From NCBI GenBank assembly GCA_020744425.1, contig JAGMUV010000002.1, forward strand, positions 2,152,501 through 2,216,500: a DNA stretch of 64,000 bases, read 5' to 3'. Both the position numbers and the translations under genes were made by a program. Below, in pieces: positions 12,291 to 24,103 of this stretch. The notes below the pieces were generated by a model. The model saw nothing but the letters and a program-made list of their open reading frames with translations, was not told the origin of the DNA and made no database searches. Numbering within the stretch: the first letter of the stretch is position 1; each line of letters begins with the position of its first letter. This DNA is from Dactylonectria macrodidyma. Taxonomy: Eukaryota; Ascomycota; Sordariomycetes; Hypocreales; Nectriaceae.

Positions 12291-14330
12291 ATGATGGCGT
12301 CCGGCAGCTCAAGCCCGGCGCCAGGGAGCGTCTCCACTCCGCCCTCGCCCCCGCTTGCGCCGGACATGCCGGTCAAGATCAAGGGCCGTCATCGTCTGCT
12401 TCGCGGTATCCAGCGCATTTCCTCGACACCCTCGCTCACCGGCTTGCGCCGCTCCAGATCTGTTGGGAGCCCCTATAGCACCCGGAGTACTCTCTCCTGC
12501 GTGAGCCTCGCCGCTGCCGGCCCTCCGTCGACCCCCGGGAGCGTCCAGCCGTCTACTCCACAGACCTTACCCTTGGCATATCCTAGCGCATCGTCGACCC
12601 CGAATTATTACACGCCCTCGGGAGAATTCCCCCTTGAGAGCATCGCTAGTCACTTAGCCATTCGTAGGATCGAAGCCGGTACTCCAGTGTCCTCATATTC
12701 GTACGCAACCGCGCCGCTCCCCGCTGAGGTTAAGGCCAAGCAGCCTCCAAAGCCCCCCTTTCACTTCTGGGATGTCATCCCCGACGAGATCCAGATCCAC
12801 ATCTTCTCTTTTCTCCGTCCCAAGGAGCTGGTTCAGGCATCCCGAGTATCCAAGGCATTCTACAAATCTTGCTTCGACGGCCAGCTCTGGACTGCCCTGG
12901 ATGCCTCCGAGTTCTACCAGGAAATCCCGGCCGAGTCCCTGTCCCGCATCATTGTCGCCGCCGGCCCTTTTATCAAGGACCTTAACCTCCGGGGTTGCGT
13001 GCAGGTCGAGCACTATAAACGCACCGAGGCCATTGTTAAAGCATGCAAGAATCTCATGAATGCGACCTTCGAGGGCTGCCAGAACTTTCACAAGACAACA
13101 CTCCATACCCTATTGAGAAGCAATGAGAAACTCGTCAGCCTCAATCTCACCGGGCTGTCTGCCGTCACTAACACATCTTGCACCATAATCGCCGAATCCT
13201 GCCCTCAACTCGAGGTCTTCAACATTTCTTGGTGCGGAAGGGTGGATGCCCGGGGCGTCAAGTCTGTTGTCGTAGGCTGTCCCAGGTTGAAGGATCTTCG
13301 AGTTGGCGAAGTTGGCGGTTTCGACGACCTCGACACAGCACGCGTGATTTTTGACACCAATAACCTCGAGAGACTAGTCTTGAGTGGCTGCGCAGAGTTC
13401 AATGACGAAACTCTGAAGGTGCTGGTTCAAGGAGTCGATCCCGAGATCGACATTCTAACCGATCTGCCCGTTGTCCCTCCCCGAAAGCTACGCCACCTAG
13501 ACCTCAGCCGCTGTGTTCGGCTCACAGATACAGGTGTCAAGGCGTTGGGTCATCAATTGCCAAACCTTGAAGGCCTGCAGCTCTCGAGCTGCAAGTTGTT
13601 GACCGATGCAGCCCTCGAGCCCATTCTAGCCACCACACCTCGCCTGACACATCTCGAGCTAGAAGATCTCGAAAACCTCACCAACACGCTGTTGTCGGAG
13701 CATCTCGCTAAGGCTCCGTGTGCTGGCACCCTGGAGCACTTGTCCTTGAGCTACTGCGAGAACCTTGGCGACCTAGGGATGCTCCCTGTTATGCAAAAGT
13801 GCGTGGCCCTGAGACGGGCGGATCTGGACAACACACGCATTAGCGACCTTGTTCTTGCCGAGGCAGCAGCGATGGTCAAGAAGCGTTCCAAGAGGTCCGT
13901 CAAGCCAGATCAGCGTCCTGAATTCACGCTGCAGTTGGACGTCTACGACTGTCAGAATGTTACTTGGACGGGCATTCGAGAAGTCCTCTTCCGCAATACC
14001 CAAGTCCGGCCGGTTGCAGGACAACCCGGTCGTGTCAGCTACCCAACCGAGGTGATTGGTCTCAAGTGCTTCTACGGCTTCCAGATGACCGTCGACGAAC
14101 ACCAGAAGCGCGTTCTCCGGAACGACCTTGCGTCTGCAGGCAGGCTGGAGAGGAAGTGGGCGGACTACATGCAGGCCACTGAGGAAGCCGGCATGGCAGG
14201 CGCCGGATATCGAAGACGTAGACGCCGGGCCCGGGAGGCTCAAGCTCTCCATCTAGACGAGGAGGACGGTGGAATTGGCACCAATGGTCGCCGCAGGGCT
14301 CGCACCTTAGGCTCATGCACCGTCATGTGA
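12291..14330 (+). CDS. F-box/leucine-rich-repeat protein with C-terminal CaaX box
   Basis: A single exon of 679 residues. After a serine/proline-rich, basic N-terminus comes an F-box at about 158-203 (FHFWDVIPDEIQIHIFSFL, then KELVQASRVSKAF). About 300 residues of cysteine-containing leucine-rich repeats follow, with motifs such as LNLRGCVQ, LNLTGLSAVT, LDLSRCVRLTDTG and LSLSYCENLGD. This is the architecture of a substrate receptor of an SCF (Skp1-Cul1-F-box) ubiquitin ligase. The tail is arginine-rich (YRRRRRRAREAQ) and the last four residues are Cys-Thr-Val-Met, a CaaX box whose terminal Met favours farnesylation. That would place the ligase on membranes, as known for human FBXL2. Substrates cannot be inferred. 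Two ATGs lie back to back at the start, and either may be used. Confidence 0.9.
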   Translation: MMASGSSSPAPGSVSTPPSPPLAPDMPVKIKGRHRLLRGIQRISSTPSLTGLRRSRSVGSPYSTRSTLSCVSLAAAGPPSTPGSVQPSTPQTLPLAYPSASSTPNYYTPSGEFPLESIASHLAIRRIEAGTPVSSYSYATAPLPAEVKAKQPPKPPFHFWDVIPDEIQIHIFSFLRPKELVQASRVSKAFYKSCFDGQLWTALDASEFYQEIPAESLSRIIVAAGPFIKDLNLRGCVQVEHYKRTEAIVKACKNLMNATFEGCQNFHKTTLHTLLRSNEKLVSLNLTGLSAVTNTSCTIIAESCPQLEVFNISWCGRVDARGVKSVVVGCPRLKDLRVGEVGGFDDLDTARVIFDTNNLERLVLSGCAEFNDETLKVLVQGVDPEIDILTDLPVVPPRKLRHLDLSRCVRLTDTGVKALGHQLPNLEGLQLSSCKLLTDAALEPILATTPRLTHLELEDLENLTNTLLSEHLAKAPCAGTLEHLSLSYCENLGDLGMLPVMQKCVALRRADLDNTRISDLVLAEAAAMVKKRSKRSVKPDQRPEFTLQLDVYDCQNVTWTGIREVLFRNTQVRPVAGQPGRVSYPTEVIGLKCFYGFQMTVDEHQKRVLRNDLASAGRLERKWADYMQATEEAGMAGAGYRRRRRRAREAQALHLDEEDGGIGTNGRRRARTLGSCTVM

Positions 14331-14493
14331 AGTAGACGACTACGATCACGAAACATGGTGAATCACCCTGATACTGCGGGACAATGTGTCCAGAAACATG
14401 AGACATGTATGACAACACGAAATGGGAAATTAGGAATTTGAGCTCTAGGATAGGACTGGTGGGATTTTGATTATCGCAAGGGGGCGGTAGCCT

Positions 14494-14524
<31 letters not shown>

Positions 14525-14911
14525 GGCTGCTGTTTTCTTTTTCTGTCATTTGCAGCGGCGGGCGTTTGGGTAGGTAGATAGATCATTGCATCTCTTGGCC
14601 TGGTTTTGTCACTTGTAAGCCAACGGTTTGCGGCGCAGGGCATATTCTGTGCGTTCTAGCAACTCATGTCATCTACATCGGCGCACACATTGCTCCGGGG
14701 GGGGGGGGGGGGGGGGGGGCTCAGTTTGCTGAACAAGGCTCTCTTACACATATAGACAGTCGGATTTCTTGAAGACATCAATCTACTATCTTGAATCAAA
14801 TGTGCATTGGTCATGTCTCTCCTCGATGTTGCATTACTATTCCGTTGCTCCACTTCTTCCTTTTCATTTCATGAATAACCAATGTTGAGCAGATTCAGCC
14901 GAAACAATGTT
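14331..14911. repeat. Convergent 3' region with poly-T and poly-G runs
   Basis: Intergenic space between the F-box gene and the bZIP gene, which converge here. It holds a run of 28 T (14497-14524) and a run of 23 G (14697-14719). Such long homopolymers are slippage-prone, and their lengths may also be unreliable in the assembly. No gene is seen. Confidence 0.8.
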
Positions 14912-16127
14912 TTACAAGATTTCAGTCACTCGATCCCCTCTAAGTGACCTCCACCAGCGAGACTGCCTTGTCAATTCGCCGTCTTCGCCGCCCACGATGA
15001 GCGCCCATCTTTGGAGGAATATCTCACTTGCCTCCCAACTCCGGCCGTCCCATGGCGAGCCAGTGTGCGCCCCTTTCACGCTCCCCCAGCACGTCAAGTG
15101 GTTCAGTGAGTCGTGGAAGAACTCGTCTTCGTCAATCACGTCCGCATACTCAATTAAATTATCACGGATATCGGTGAAGGGGATGACGTCGAGGAACGGG
15201 TGGTGATTCATAATGATCTGTTTCCTCGTCGGCCGCAAATCGAAGTGCAGCCCCCTAAACCCGCGCTGCACCGAGTCGACGAGATTCGCTCGCTCGGCCG
15301 GTGCGTCGATCTGCGGGCGGTAGAACGGGGAGACGGACTCGTCGGCACAGAACATCTTCCGGGTGATGCCGAGATGGAGGCAGTTCTCAAGCATTGCGGC
15401 CATGGAGCACACGATCTCTATGCGAAGCGTGTTCATGCGCAGGTCAGGGACGATTGGTAGAAGAACGAACGGTGATTGCGAAGGAATGTGGAGTACGGGA
15501 CATCCGCAGTTGAAGAAGATGACAGGGGGACCGGAATTGTCGATGGGAAACGCTTCGACAAGCCATTGATCGAAACTAGGCGAGAGGCTGCCTTGGTCCC
15601 AAGTTTCTCCAGCGGCTTCGCCTTCCCCTGGGGCGATCGTAGAGACTGCGGTAGAGATAGCGGTGTTTTGTTGCAGTTGGGACGGGTTGATTGTCATCAC
15701 GTCAAATGAGGCCTGTGTCAAGATGCTGTTCAGACCTGATTGGGGCATCAACGCCATCTGCTGGTCATTTGGGGGAGCAGTAGCTGAAGCGGATGCCTCA
15801 GCCAGTCGCTCTAGCTCATTGATCCTCTTCTTTTGTTTCTCTCCTGCATGGATCATGTCAGCTAACTGCTGCTTATTACGCAACTAATCACTTATCCCAA
15901 CGAGCCTATTCATGGCGCCCACAACGCCGTCTTGACCCCAAGATCAGGGAAATTAACCCCGTGTACTTACTATATGTCTTCTGAGCCATGCGGTTCTGCA
16001 GGCGCCTCTTGTCTGGGTCCCGGCGCCGGACGACTCTTTTAGGGGCTGACGGCTTCTCGGAGGACAGGGCCAGTACCGAAGCCTCCTGCGTGTCACCCGG
16101 CGGTTCCACTATGTATCCTTCTTCCAT
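14912..16127 (-). CDS. bZIP transcription factor with DUF3425 domain
   Basis: Two exons, 16127-15971 and 15843-14912, give 362 residues. The 127-bp intron (GTAAGT donor, GCAG acceptor) interrupts the basic region. Splicing restores RRLQNRMAQKTYREKQKKR (about residues 41-59), the DNA-contacting helix of fungal bZIP factors, followed by a short leucine heptad segment (INELERLAE). The C-terminal half (about 190-340) matches the DUF3425 type seen in many Pezizomycotina bZIP proteins, with MNHHPFLDVIPF and a closing WxGxSWE-like segment. This family regulates stress and secondary-metabolism genes in several fungi; no target is indicated here. It is divergent from the TFC7-like gene, with 942 bases between the start codons. 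A C-rich/G-rich run lies in that spacer. Confidence 0.85.
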
Positions 16128-17069
16128 TGTACACGACTTATCTCAAATAACGAGATGCTTCACAGGGGATTGTAAGTGGAAGCTTGGGACTGCAGCCGCT
16201 AAAAGCGTAGAGGCTCATGTCATCCAAAATGGCTGATGTCAGCCACACTGTCAGGCCCACCCACTCATCATCAACGTCCTCATTCGGAAGGTTTATCCCC
16301 ATGGCCGTCAGCCACCCTAGAGCAGCGCGAGATTAATTTCTTGGGTTAGTTGACTTGATGTTATAAGACTGTCCGAAACTTGTTAAATAAATCGATAAAC
16401 ACTTGTGGGTTGAATCCTCTTTTTTTGGGGGGGCAGGGGGGGGGGGGCATTCTTCAAATACTATCCATCGTTTTGAAGGTGCAGGGTGTTAAGCCATCCC
16501 TCGCTCATATCAACTTTCACTCTAGTTTAATGTGTCCTCAAGAGGCCTGAGTTCCCGGATTGTTCCCTCTGTTGATTCAACGTAGATGATAGATTCAGCA
16601 CAATGACGTTGATACTATCTGTATTTGAGTATGTGTTCAACGCTGCTCAGTAACAAGAGGGCGTGGTGCAGAGCAAGCAATAACACTTTGGACATCGACG
16701 ATGGTAATACGAAAATGAATAAATCACAATAACTGACACAGTTCGTAAATTCTTGACATGAATCACTGGGCGGATGCATGATATGTTCTACGTCAACGTG
16801 ATGCCGGAATAGCAGCCTTTCTGAGGGCCCCCGCATTCCTTCCTACCACCGAGCTGTTGGCAATGTGGGGCCGAACCCAACGTTGCACGAGATCGTGGTT
16901 TTGCTTTCCTGCTCCCGAGATCCCGAGGTCCACCAAGATCTTGCATTACGTCGGCTTCAGAAGTGCTCCCGGTCAACTACAAACGCAAGCCTCCTCGAAT
17001 CGTTACCATCATACGTTGCTCTAGTATCTGCACTCACCACTCACCACTCATCTGGGCAATCCGAAAAAA
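16128..17069. other. Divergent promoter region bZIP / TFC7-like gene
   Basis: Shared upstream region of two divergent genes. It contains a T-run followed by an interrupted G-run (16420-16447). No open frame with plausible coding character is seen. Confidence 0.6.
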
Positions 17070-18198
17070 ATGCCTCTTGAGGTCATCTATGTTACCCGCC
17101 ACGGCGTAAGTTTCCGACGAAGACATACTCTCGGTCGTGCTCTCGGTCACGAAAACATCTCTTGGCGGTAGTAACCTACCTCCCCTTTTTCCATTCAGTG
17201 TTGACATGACGACCCTGGTACCAGTTCCGGTCTACCTGGAGTGTCGACTCTTCCACAGGAATCTACTCGGCGGCTATCCCATCACCCACGGGCATCCCCG
17301 CAGACCCGGCATTGACTTCTCATGGGGTCACCCAGGCAAAGCAGATGGGCAACCACTTGATGACACTAGATCCTGCCATCGACGTCGTCTACTCGAGCCC
17401 GTACTACAGGTGTCTTCAGACCATTACCCCTTTCGTGGAATTAAAGAAGCAGCAGTTGCAAAAATCACCTCCTGGGAGCGATGTTACTGCCACCACCATC
17501 CGCCCCGAGTATGGGCTCTGTGAATTCTTTGGAGCAGCTCCCTTTGATCACCCAATCCCAGCGTCACCCGATACACTAAAGTCTTTCTTCCCGTCTTTTG
17601 ATGACACATACACCTCAGCTTTGACCCCGTCGAGAAAGGGTGAAGGGATTGACGATTTCTACCGGCGAGTTGCAGGAGCAATGGAAGCCATTATCGAGCG
17701 CTGTGACGCCGAGGGAAGACGTGCCGTGGTGCTATGCACTCATGCCGCTGTCGTTATTGCCCTGGGCCGTGTCCTCACCGGACGCATCCCAGACAGTGTC
17801 GAAACGGAAGATTTCCACGCCTACACCTGCGGGCTGAGCGTCTTCCGTAGACGAGGCGTGAATGGTAGTGTGGCCGCCGGTGAGTTTGCACATGAAGTGT
17901 GGCCCTACCTTGGTGGCATTAAATGTTCTGACCATCAACGCACAGGGCGCACGTCTAGTCCCTCGTCTACCAGGTCGGAAGACGTGGGAGATTGGGAGTG
18001 CGAGCTTGATAGTGATTGTAGTTTCCTAAGCTCAGGAGAGGAGCGAGGCTGGTAAGTTGAGATGTCCATTTGACGAAGATACCTTTTCTCCCCAGCCGTA
18101 TCTTGGACTGCGTTAATGCTAGTATTAGGAAGTTCTCAGGGGACGAATCGTTTGCAGGCACTGGATCCATGTCTCAGGAGCTGGATGCCAAGCTGTAG
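17070..18198 (+). CDS. Histidine-phosphatase superfamily protein, TFC7 (TFIIIC tau55)-like
   Basis: Three exons, 17070-17105, 17225-18051 and 18129-18198, give 310 residues. The first exon encodes MPLEVIYVTRHG, containing the RHG catalytic signature of the phosphoglycerate mutase/histidine phosphatase fold. The second exon carries the conserved arginine (SSPYYRCLQT), the acidic region (YGLCEFFG) and the second histidine (VLCTHAAVVIAL). The last exon adds WKFSGDESFAGTGS and ends 12 residues later. In yeast this phosphatase family includes Tfc7, the tau55 subunit of RNA polymerase III factor TFIIIC, and its paralogue YNL108C. The short C-terminal strand-like tail could be a remnant of the tau55 barrel segment, but that is inference. 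An enzymatic phosphatase role is the alternative. The start is supported by the RHG motif lying directly after it. Confidence 0.8.
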
Positions 18199-21100
18199 GG
18201 GGCAGGTTGCCATCTGACCCGTCATTTCTGCCGGAAAAACTTGGAGGAAGAGTCGTGGAGGTGGAGTCAGCACGTAGCCGCAAGATACTCGGCGCTATCG
18301 AGATATACTCTTCCCATCCCCGCGAGATGGATCGGTTCTTGGGGAGGCCATCGAACAATGCCTACTGGTCCACCAAGGCTCTGAGACGCTGGAAGCCAGG
18401 GGTGCCCCATCATGGCTGTGTATCAGCCAGCGCGATAGTTCCTAGACATTGTCTGGCGCACAGACGGACCCTTACCCGAATACATAGCCGTATAGCTTCC
18501 CGTCTCTGGAGCTGATGCTGGTGAGTGCCTGGGACTGTGGAGAATGCTACTAAAGTGTGGTGCCTGAGTGTACGGAGTACTGTGCCACGGATGATGGTCA
18601 CCAGCGCCCCAGACATCCACTGTACCTTACCCGATGAAAGGGTTGCTGCCAATATTGCGGCGTTCGCCCATATTGGCCCAAATATAGTATGAAAAGGACA
18701 TGGTTATCCTAATTGGCCCTTTCAGCACCAGGCTGAGTCCCCTCATATCGGTTAGTACCTGATTACGTTGCATACTTTCTTCTTTCTCGTAGCCACTCAA
18801 ACAAAATGTGTTCTTCGCCACGGACAAGGGTAGTTAGGTCAGTTGTGCAAATCATGGAGCGAACCAAGCTGCGAGATGTGTGGTTTAACACACCTTAGTC
18901 CAGATACACTAAAAGCGTTTGTGGGACGAGCCTCTGGCGCTAAACGGATCTTGAGGTATTTGGTGATTAGCTGGACTGTAGCGAAGGAAGTTTGTGTACC
19001 TTGGTAAAGATAGGCCTAGGAAAGCTGGTTTTACTCGAGTGTTGCTGGCGTGCTTTGTGATGGTGAGATGGGCGTGTTGGTTCATTTTTCCCAGACGAAC
19101 ACACGGGGATGGGATACGACCCCGGCGCTAATCACGGCGGGCGCCGGGATCTCCGTCGATCGGCAGCTTGTTCCTTGCCCACCTAGACCTGGCATCCCTT
19201 GCTGCAAGGTGCAAGGTTGAGGCCTCACTGATGTTGTGGGGAGTGGCGGAACCGACATGGTGTCCGTCATCCGAAGCAGCAGCTAGTTTTTAGTTGACCA
19301 TTCAAGAGCCGCAGGTTTTCAAGAACGGCATCCGTTGCCTGCGCACCAGTCCAAAAGGCCACCATGCTGAACGTGCGGGACTTCTCAACTGCAGCAAGTC
19401 GTCTTCTGAGAACTGATATAATTATGTGAGGGATCACACCGAGATGCCCGTGATGGACAAGACCCTGGCCATCACAAAATATCGCTCTCCTCTAGTCATC
19501 TAGGCGTGAGGTAGTAGTAAGACGGACGCAGTTGAGCGCCTTTCCCTGGCCTTTCAAGGTAATGGCTATACCAGCTTGCGGAACCGATTTAGGAAGGCAT
19601 CCAGAAGAATCACCTTCCATCGGGAGGCCGCTGCGAAGTAGATCACGTCGAGGGGATAGGGTTTCGGATGAAGACAACGCGTACTAACATCCACCACTAG
19701 CGAGGCAAGCAAGACAATCAGAGACAGGGGCCGTGATTCGGAGGTGGGACTGGTGTATGAGCTGCGAGGTGCGGGAGCTTCGATTTTAGACGGAGGTCCT
19801 TGGCGGGGGGGAAGACATGAAGGCGAAGACTGGAAGGCGAAGTTGGGGACTGGCCGAACTGTTTGCACGCATTACACCAGTTGAGGAGTGCATTAGCACA
19901 CGGTATGATGGTTGAGAGGCATACAGTGCACACTGTGAACTACCAGAGATGTGGAGCGGATCCGTGGATGAAGTGGTAGAGTGAGCTGAAGTGAACGGGG
20001 TGAGTGGGGTTGCTGAGGATGAGAAGGACGGCCGACGATTGAGAGAGATGAGAGGAACTCACGAGGAGTCGGATTCAGTTCGGATGATCCCTCAGGTATG
20101 ACTAAAAGGAGGCGGCTGGCTCTTGTCTGATTAGACCCCAAGTATATGACTATCATATGTCCAGGCGGCTCCGCAAGGCGCTCACAACCAAAGAAAGGGA
20201 GGGAATGAGTAAGTAAAGGGAGCGAAGGGGGGAGGAGTGGGCGCTGTGAATGGCTAGAAAGAACAGAACCATAACAAAGAAAAAAGAAAAGAAACCATTG
20301 GTGACAACACTCGAAGTTGGAACTGGTGTGGCACAAAGGCAGAAGAAAACATCCACTTCTCAACCGCACAGCCGAAAAACTTCGGGCAGGTCTGCAGGAG
20401 TTTGATGAAGGATGGTGGTGACAAGAAGGCGAACAGCCGTGATGGAAGCTAGCGCAAAGACAGTCATGCGGGTTGTACGCCCCAAGACCGAACCGGAAAA
20501 CGGACGGAGTGTGATGCCTGAGGAGCAGATTGAGGAAGGGCAGAACTCGCGTCTAGGTATGTCTAGGGTCCAATGGGGGAAGTCGCGTTCTTCATCCCTT
20601 GCGACTCTATCCTCACGGGATGGCAAGTTTCAACGCCTAGCACCTGCCCTTTCCGCCTCTCATGGGCACTTCCATTGTTTGGAGCCTCTGTCAACGACGG
20701 TCTGCACAACCTACAGAGCAGGGCATCTCATCCCCGCCATCCTAATGTCCTCGCCAACGGCCAGCCTGAGCACGGGCATTCTGCTGATCATCTCTCACTT
20801 TACAATGTCTGCCACAAGACCTGGCGCCTCACTAGCGGCCGGCACTGTTCTGCACAACTGGCCAAATTGGGCGGGCAGCAGGCAGTGGCGTGCTCCAGTG
20901 CGCAGCCAGAGTAGAGAGCAGCGACATCAGCCTGTCGCCCATGGCAGTGGTGACCAGCAACGCCAAGCCAGGACATCCAAGAAACGCGGAGCCAAAAAGC
21001 AACGACTCGCCTGTTGGTGGCACAAGCTTGCCCTGGTAACTAACTTGTTCAGTTGCGTTCTATGACGCCTTTCAGCATGTTCAAACCCGGGCCATGCGCA

Positions 21101-24100
21101 TGCCATGCGACGACTAGGCTTGCCATGCCTTGCTTCGGAACCCCTTCAGCCACGGGTAGCGGTGGTGGTGTAACGCACCCCCAACGGACACCAGCCGGCT
21201 GGCTGTTCAGGCCGTTGGTTGCGAGTAGAAACTGAAACTAACTCGCTGGACCACATGTCACCCGACTGCAACCGTTCGTTGGCTTTAAGGTACTCGCGTC
21301 CCTGGGAAACCCAGAAAAGGTAGCTGTATTATGAGGTAGGGAAGGAAGAGCAGACAGTGGCGTTTACGCCATGCTCTGGTGAAGAACGAGAAGAGAGCCA
21401 CAAACAATGAGAGTTTGGGCGGAGGCGGGAAGGATGACAGAGGCTCCAGGTGAGAATTTCACAGCGATGACACCCCTATGATGACACCTCGCTAATGTTA
21501 CAGCGCGCCCCTCTCCGAAACTGGGCGGCCCTGCATCGCCATCAAGACACAGCGCAGCTAGTGATCGCATTTCTTTGCACATTGTCAACAAAAACGACGT
21601 GTCGAGGAATTCGAGACCGAGGCCGTCGCTCGCTGTCGAGCCGTCTGCGCTCGAGCGGAGCCGGGGTTCTAGGCAAGATACCTGTCAGATTTCATCTGCT
21701 GTACTACGTACTCCGTAGTACGTATGTATGTGTTTTCTTGCCCTGCCTGTTGATCTAGCCCGTCAACGACGCTATCCTTGCCTTGGACCAGGGCCAAGCC
21801 AGTGCCCTGCCTTGGCTGTGACCTCTCGGGAGTATCACCGCGCAGTAGCATCCCGCTAGGTCTGGTGTGGAAAGGCATGAGGCGAAAGGCAACAGAGAGG
21901 GTAAGGTGTAGCAAGGGGAGGGGACCAAGTCATCGACTCTGTGTGCTCCACAACAGTCGATCTTTCTGTTTCCCGCCCTGAGCCAGGCGTGTTGAGTCTC
22001 GACATATCGGCCCCACAGGTCTTGCGACCGTGGTGGCGGCTGTCAAGACTACTTGTCACAAGACGAGGGTTGAACGGGACTCCGCCTGCCGCGTGCTCTG
22101 TCTGCAGTCGAAGACGAGAACGGTGACGAGTTTGCTATTCGCCATTTCTCGCTACCCGTTTTCCTGTTCCTGGTTCCCCGGCTGTCCACCTTCTTACTTG
22201 GTCTGCTGTTGTTGGTCTTGAGCGTGGTGTCACAGACGCTTCGTAACTTCTTCTTGAAATGGATGTGTTGGCAGCTCATCCTTGTCGAAATCGTACCAAC
22301 AAGCTGGTACTAGTCGACACCCATTGGCAATTCGCCCTGGCCAATGAACTAGGGGAGGGGAGTTGATGGTGGAGGGCAGCTGAGGGGGGAGAGGGGAAAG
22401 CAAACAAACTTTCTCCCATATCGCCATGCCGCCGTTGCTCTTCAGCACAAGTCCACCACTTCGGCTTCAATTGAGGGATTGGCGATACGATTGGGGTTTG
22501 GGAGCTCTAGTGTAGTGGCAACCCCGGCCGGCTTTGAGATCAAGGCCAGGTACCCTCGCACCCATCTCGGGCCAATCGAACAAGATCCGGCAAGGATCTC
22601 GATGACAGGGTGGCCCTGGACAGTGTCAGTTTGGCTTGCACGATCTAATGTGCGTCAAGACGGGCTGGATCAATCGACCCCAGATGCAAGCTTGTGGCCC
22701 CAGCAAAAACCCACAGTGCTGATCCCGGCAACCTCACTGCTTCAGCCGCCATCATCTCGGGTCTCGGTCTCTGGTTCTTGGTCAACGGGGGACTCGTAGC
22801 CTGCCGTTCATTGAGAGGACCGTGCGGCTCGACTCTTTAAGGTATCCATTGCCGGACCCATGTACGCGGAGCTGAGTACACGGCGACAGGACGAAGTGGA
22901 TGAGCCGAATTTACCTTGGATGGGTCACTCCGCTAACTATTGTCCCCTTGCTTGCTGGTAGAGCGGGACCCTCCCCGAGTGAGAAGAGGATTGTCAGCCA
23001 AGGGTATAGTATCTCTTTCTCTTCGAGTCCTTCCATGCGCGAGAATTAGATTGGTGTAGCGAAAAACACACCCTTCCCCACGGGTACCAACTGTTTTGAT
23101 ACGGTAGCGTTGTGCATACGCATGTCCGCAGTTCCCACAACCGAAGCCGTGCGAGTGCCTCGTTTTGTGCAGCTTCCAGGCGGGTTTGAGAAACACTGCA
23201 GCCCGCAACTTGTTGTCTTGGATACATCATACACCCATGTCCCCGTGCTCCACCGCGGACGAGAGCTGGTTAGGATGCAGCTACAGATGACTATGGGAAA
23301 GCAGGGTGGTTCCTCCGACGCGGGTGTGTGTCAACAGCATTGCGGAGAGAGCCTCTTAACGAAACCCTGACTAAACTTACAGCACCTAGACATACCTGTC
23401 TCTCTCGGCCGCAGGTACAAGCCCTGCCGAAGTCTACATACTGGCCCACACTGTCTGGTAGATGGAGAAGGGGGCGCGCATATCCCAGAAGAGGCGCTCT
23501 GCCCAACCGCCTCTTGGACATGTTGGTAGCGTCCCTTTCGTATTCAGCAGGGGTGGCACACAGACCCTCACGAAGTCGAGACAATCAGCGCTACTGTTCC
23601 CCTCCGGGGGCTTATCACTATTGATTCAGGTACCAGGGAAGAGCAGAAGAAAACGCCTGCATTAGTAGGAGCGAACAGACGTCCATCAAATTGGCCAGGG
23701 TCTCTCTACCATGTGCACTGCCGGCCCAAAGTACAAAGAGAGCTACAGCCCCTCGTGTCTCGATGTCATATCCTGACACAGTCACAAGTGTGTATCTAGT
23801 ATACCCGCCAGCCCTCCCTTCCTACTTAAGACTTTCTCTTTCTTTCTCCATTCCCTTACATCAGTGTCTTGATACTCGCCCGATTTTGACACCAACTTGC
23901 TTCTTGTCCAAGAACTATCTCCCCTCTAAGGGAATCAACCCCAGTTGACCTGTCTTATAACTCTTTCACCGGGACGACCACCGTCCTGGAACAGCCTCTC
24001 TCCAACGGAAGCGCTCTTCAAGTCTCACTGGGATTTCAAGTAGTTCCCGGCCATCATAGGTTTTCAACCTTTTTTCGATATCGGGGTCCCCTCGACCGCA

Positions 24101-24103
24101 GGC
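18199..24103. other. 5.9-kb intergenic region without a supported gene
   Basis: Many short overlapping open frames occur (for example 20412-21065 plus and 19893-20369 minus), but none has a domain, a splice structure or a balanced amino-acid composition. The last part (about 23790-24100) is CT-rich and probably belongs to the leader of the Myb-like gene. No tRNA or transposon ends were recognised. Confidence 0.55.

Noticed and set aside
20412..21065. 217-codon plus-strand frame in the 18.2-24.1 kb gap
   Set aside because: Overlaps frames on the other strand, no recognisable motif, composition rich in Ser/Arg/Gln as expected by chance.
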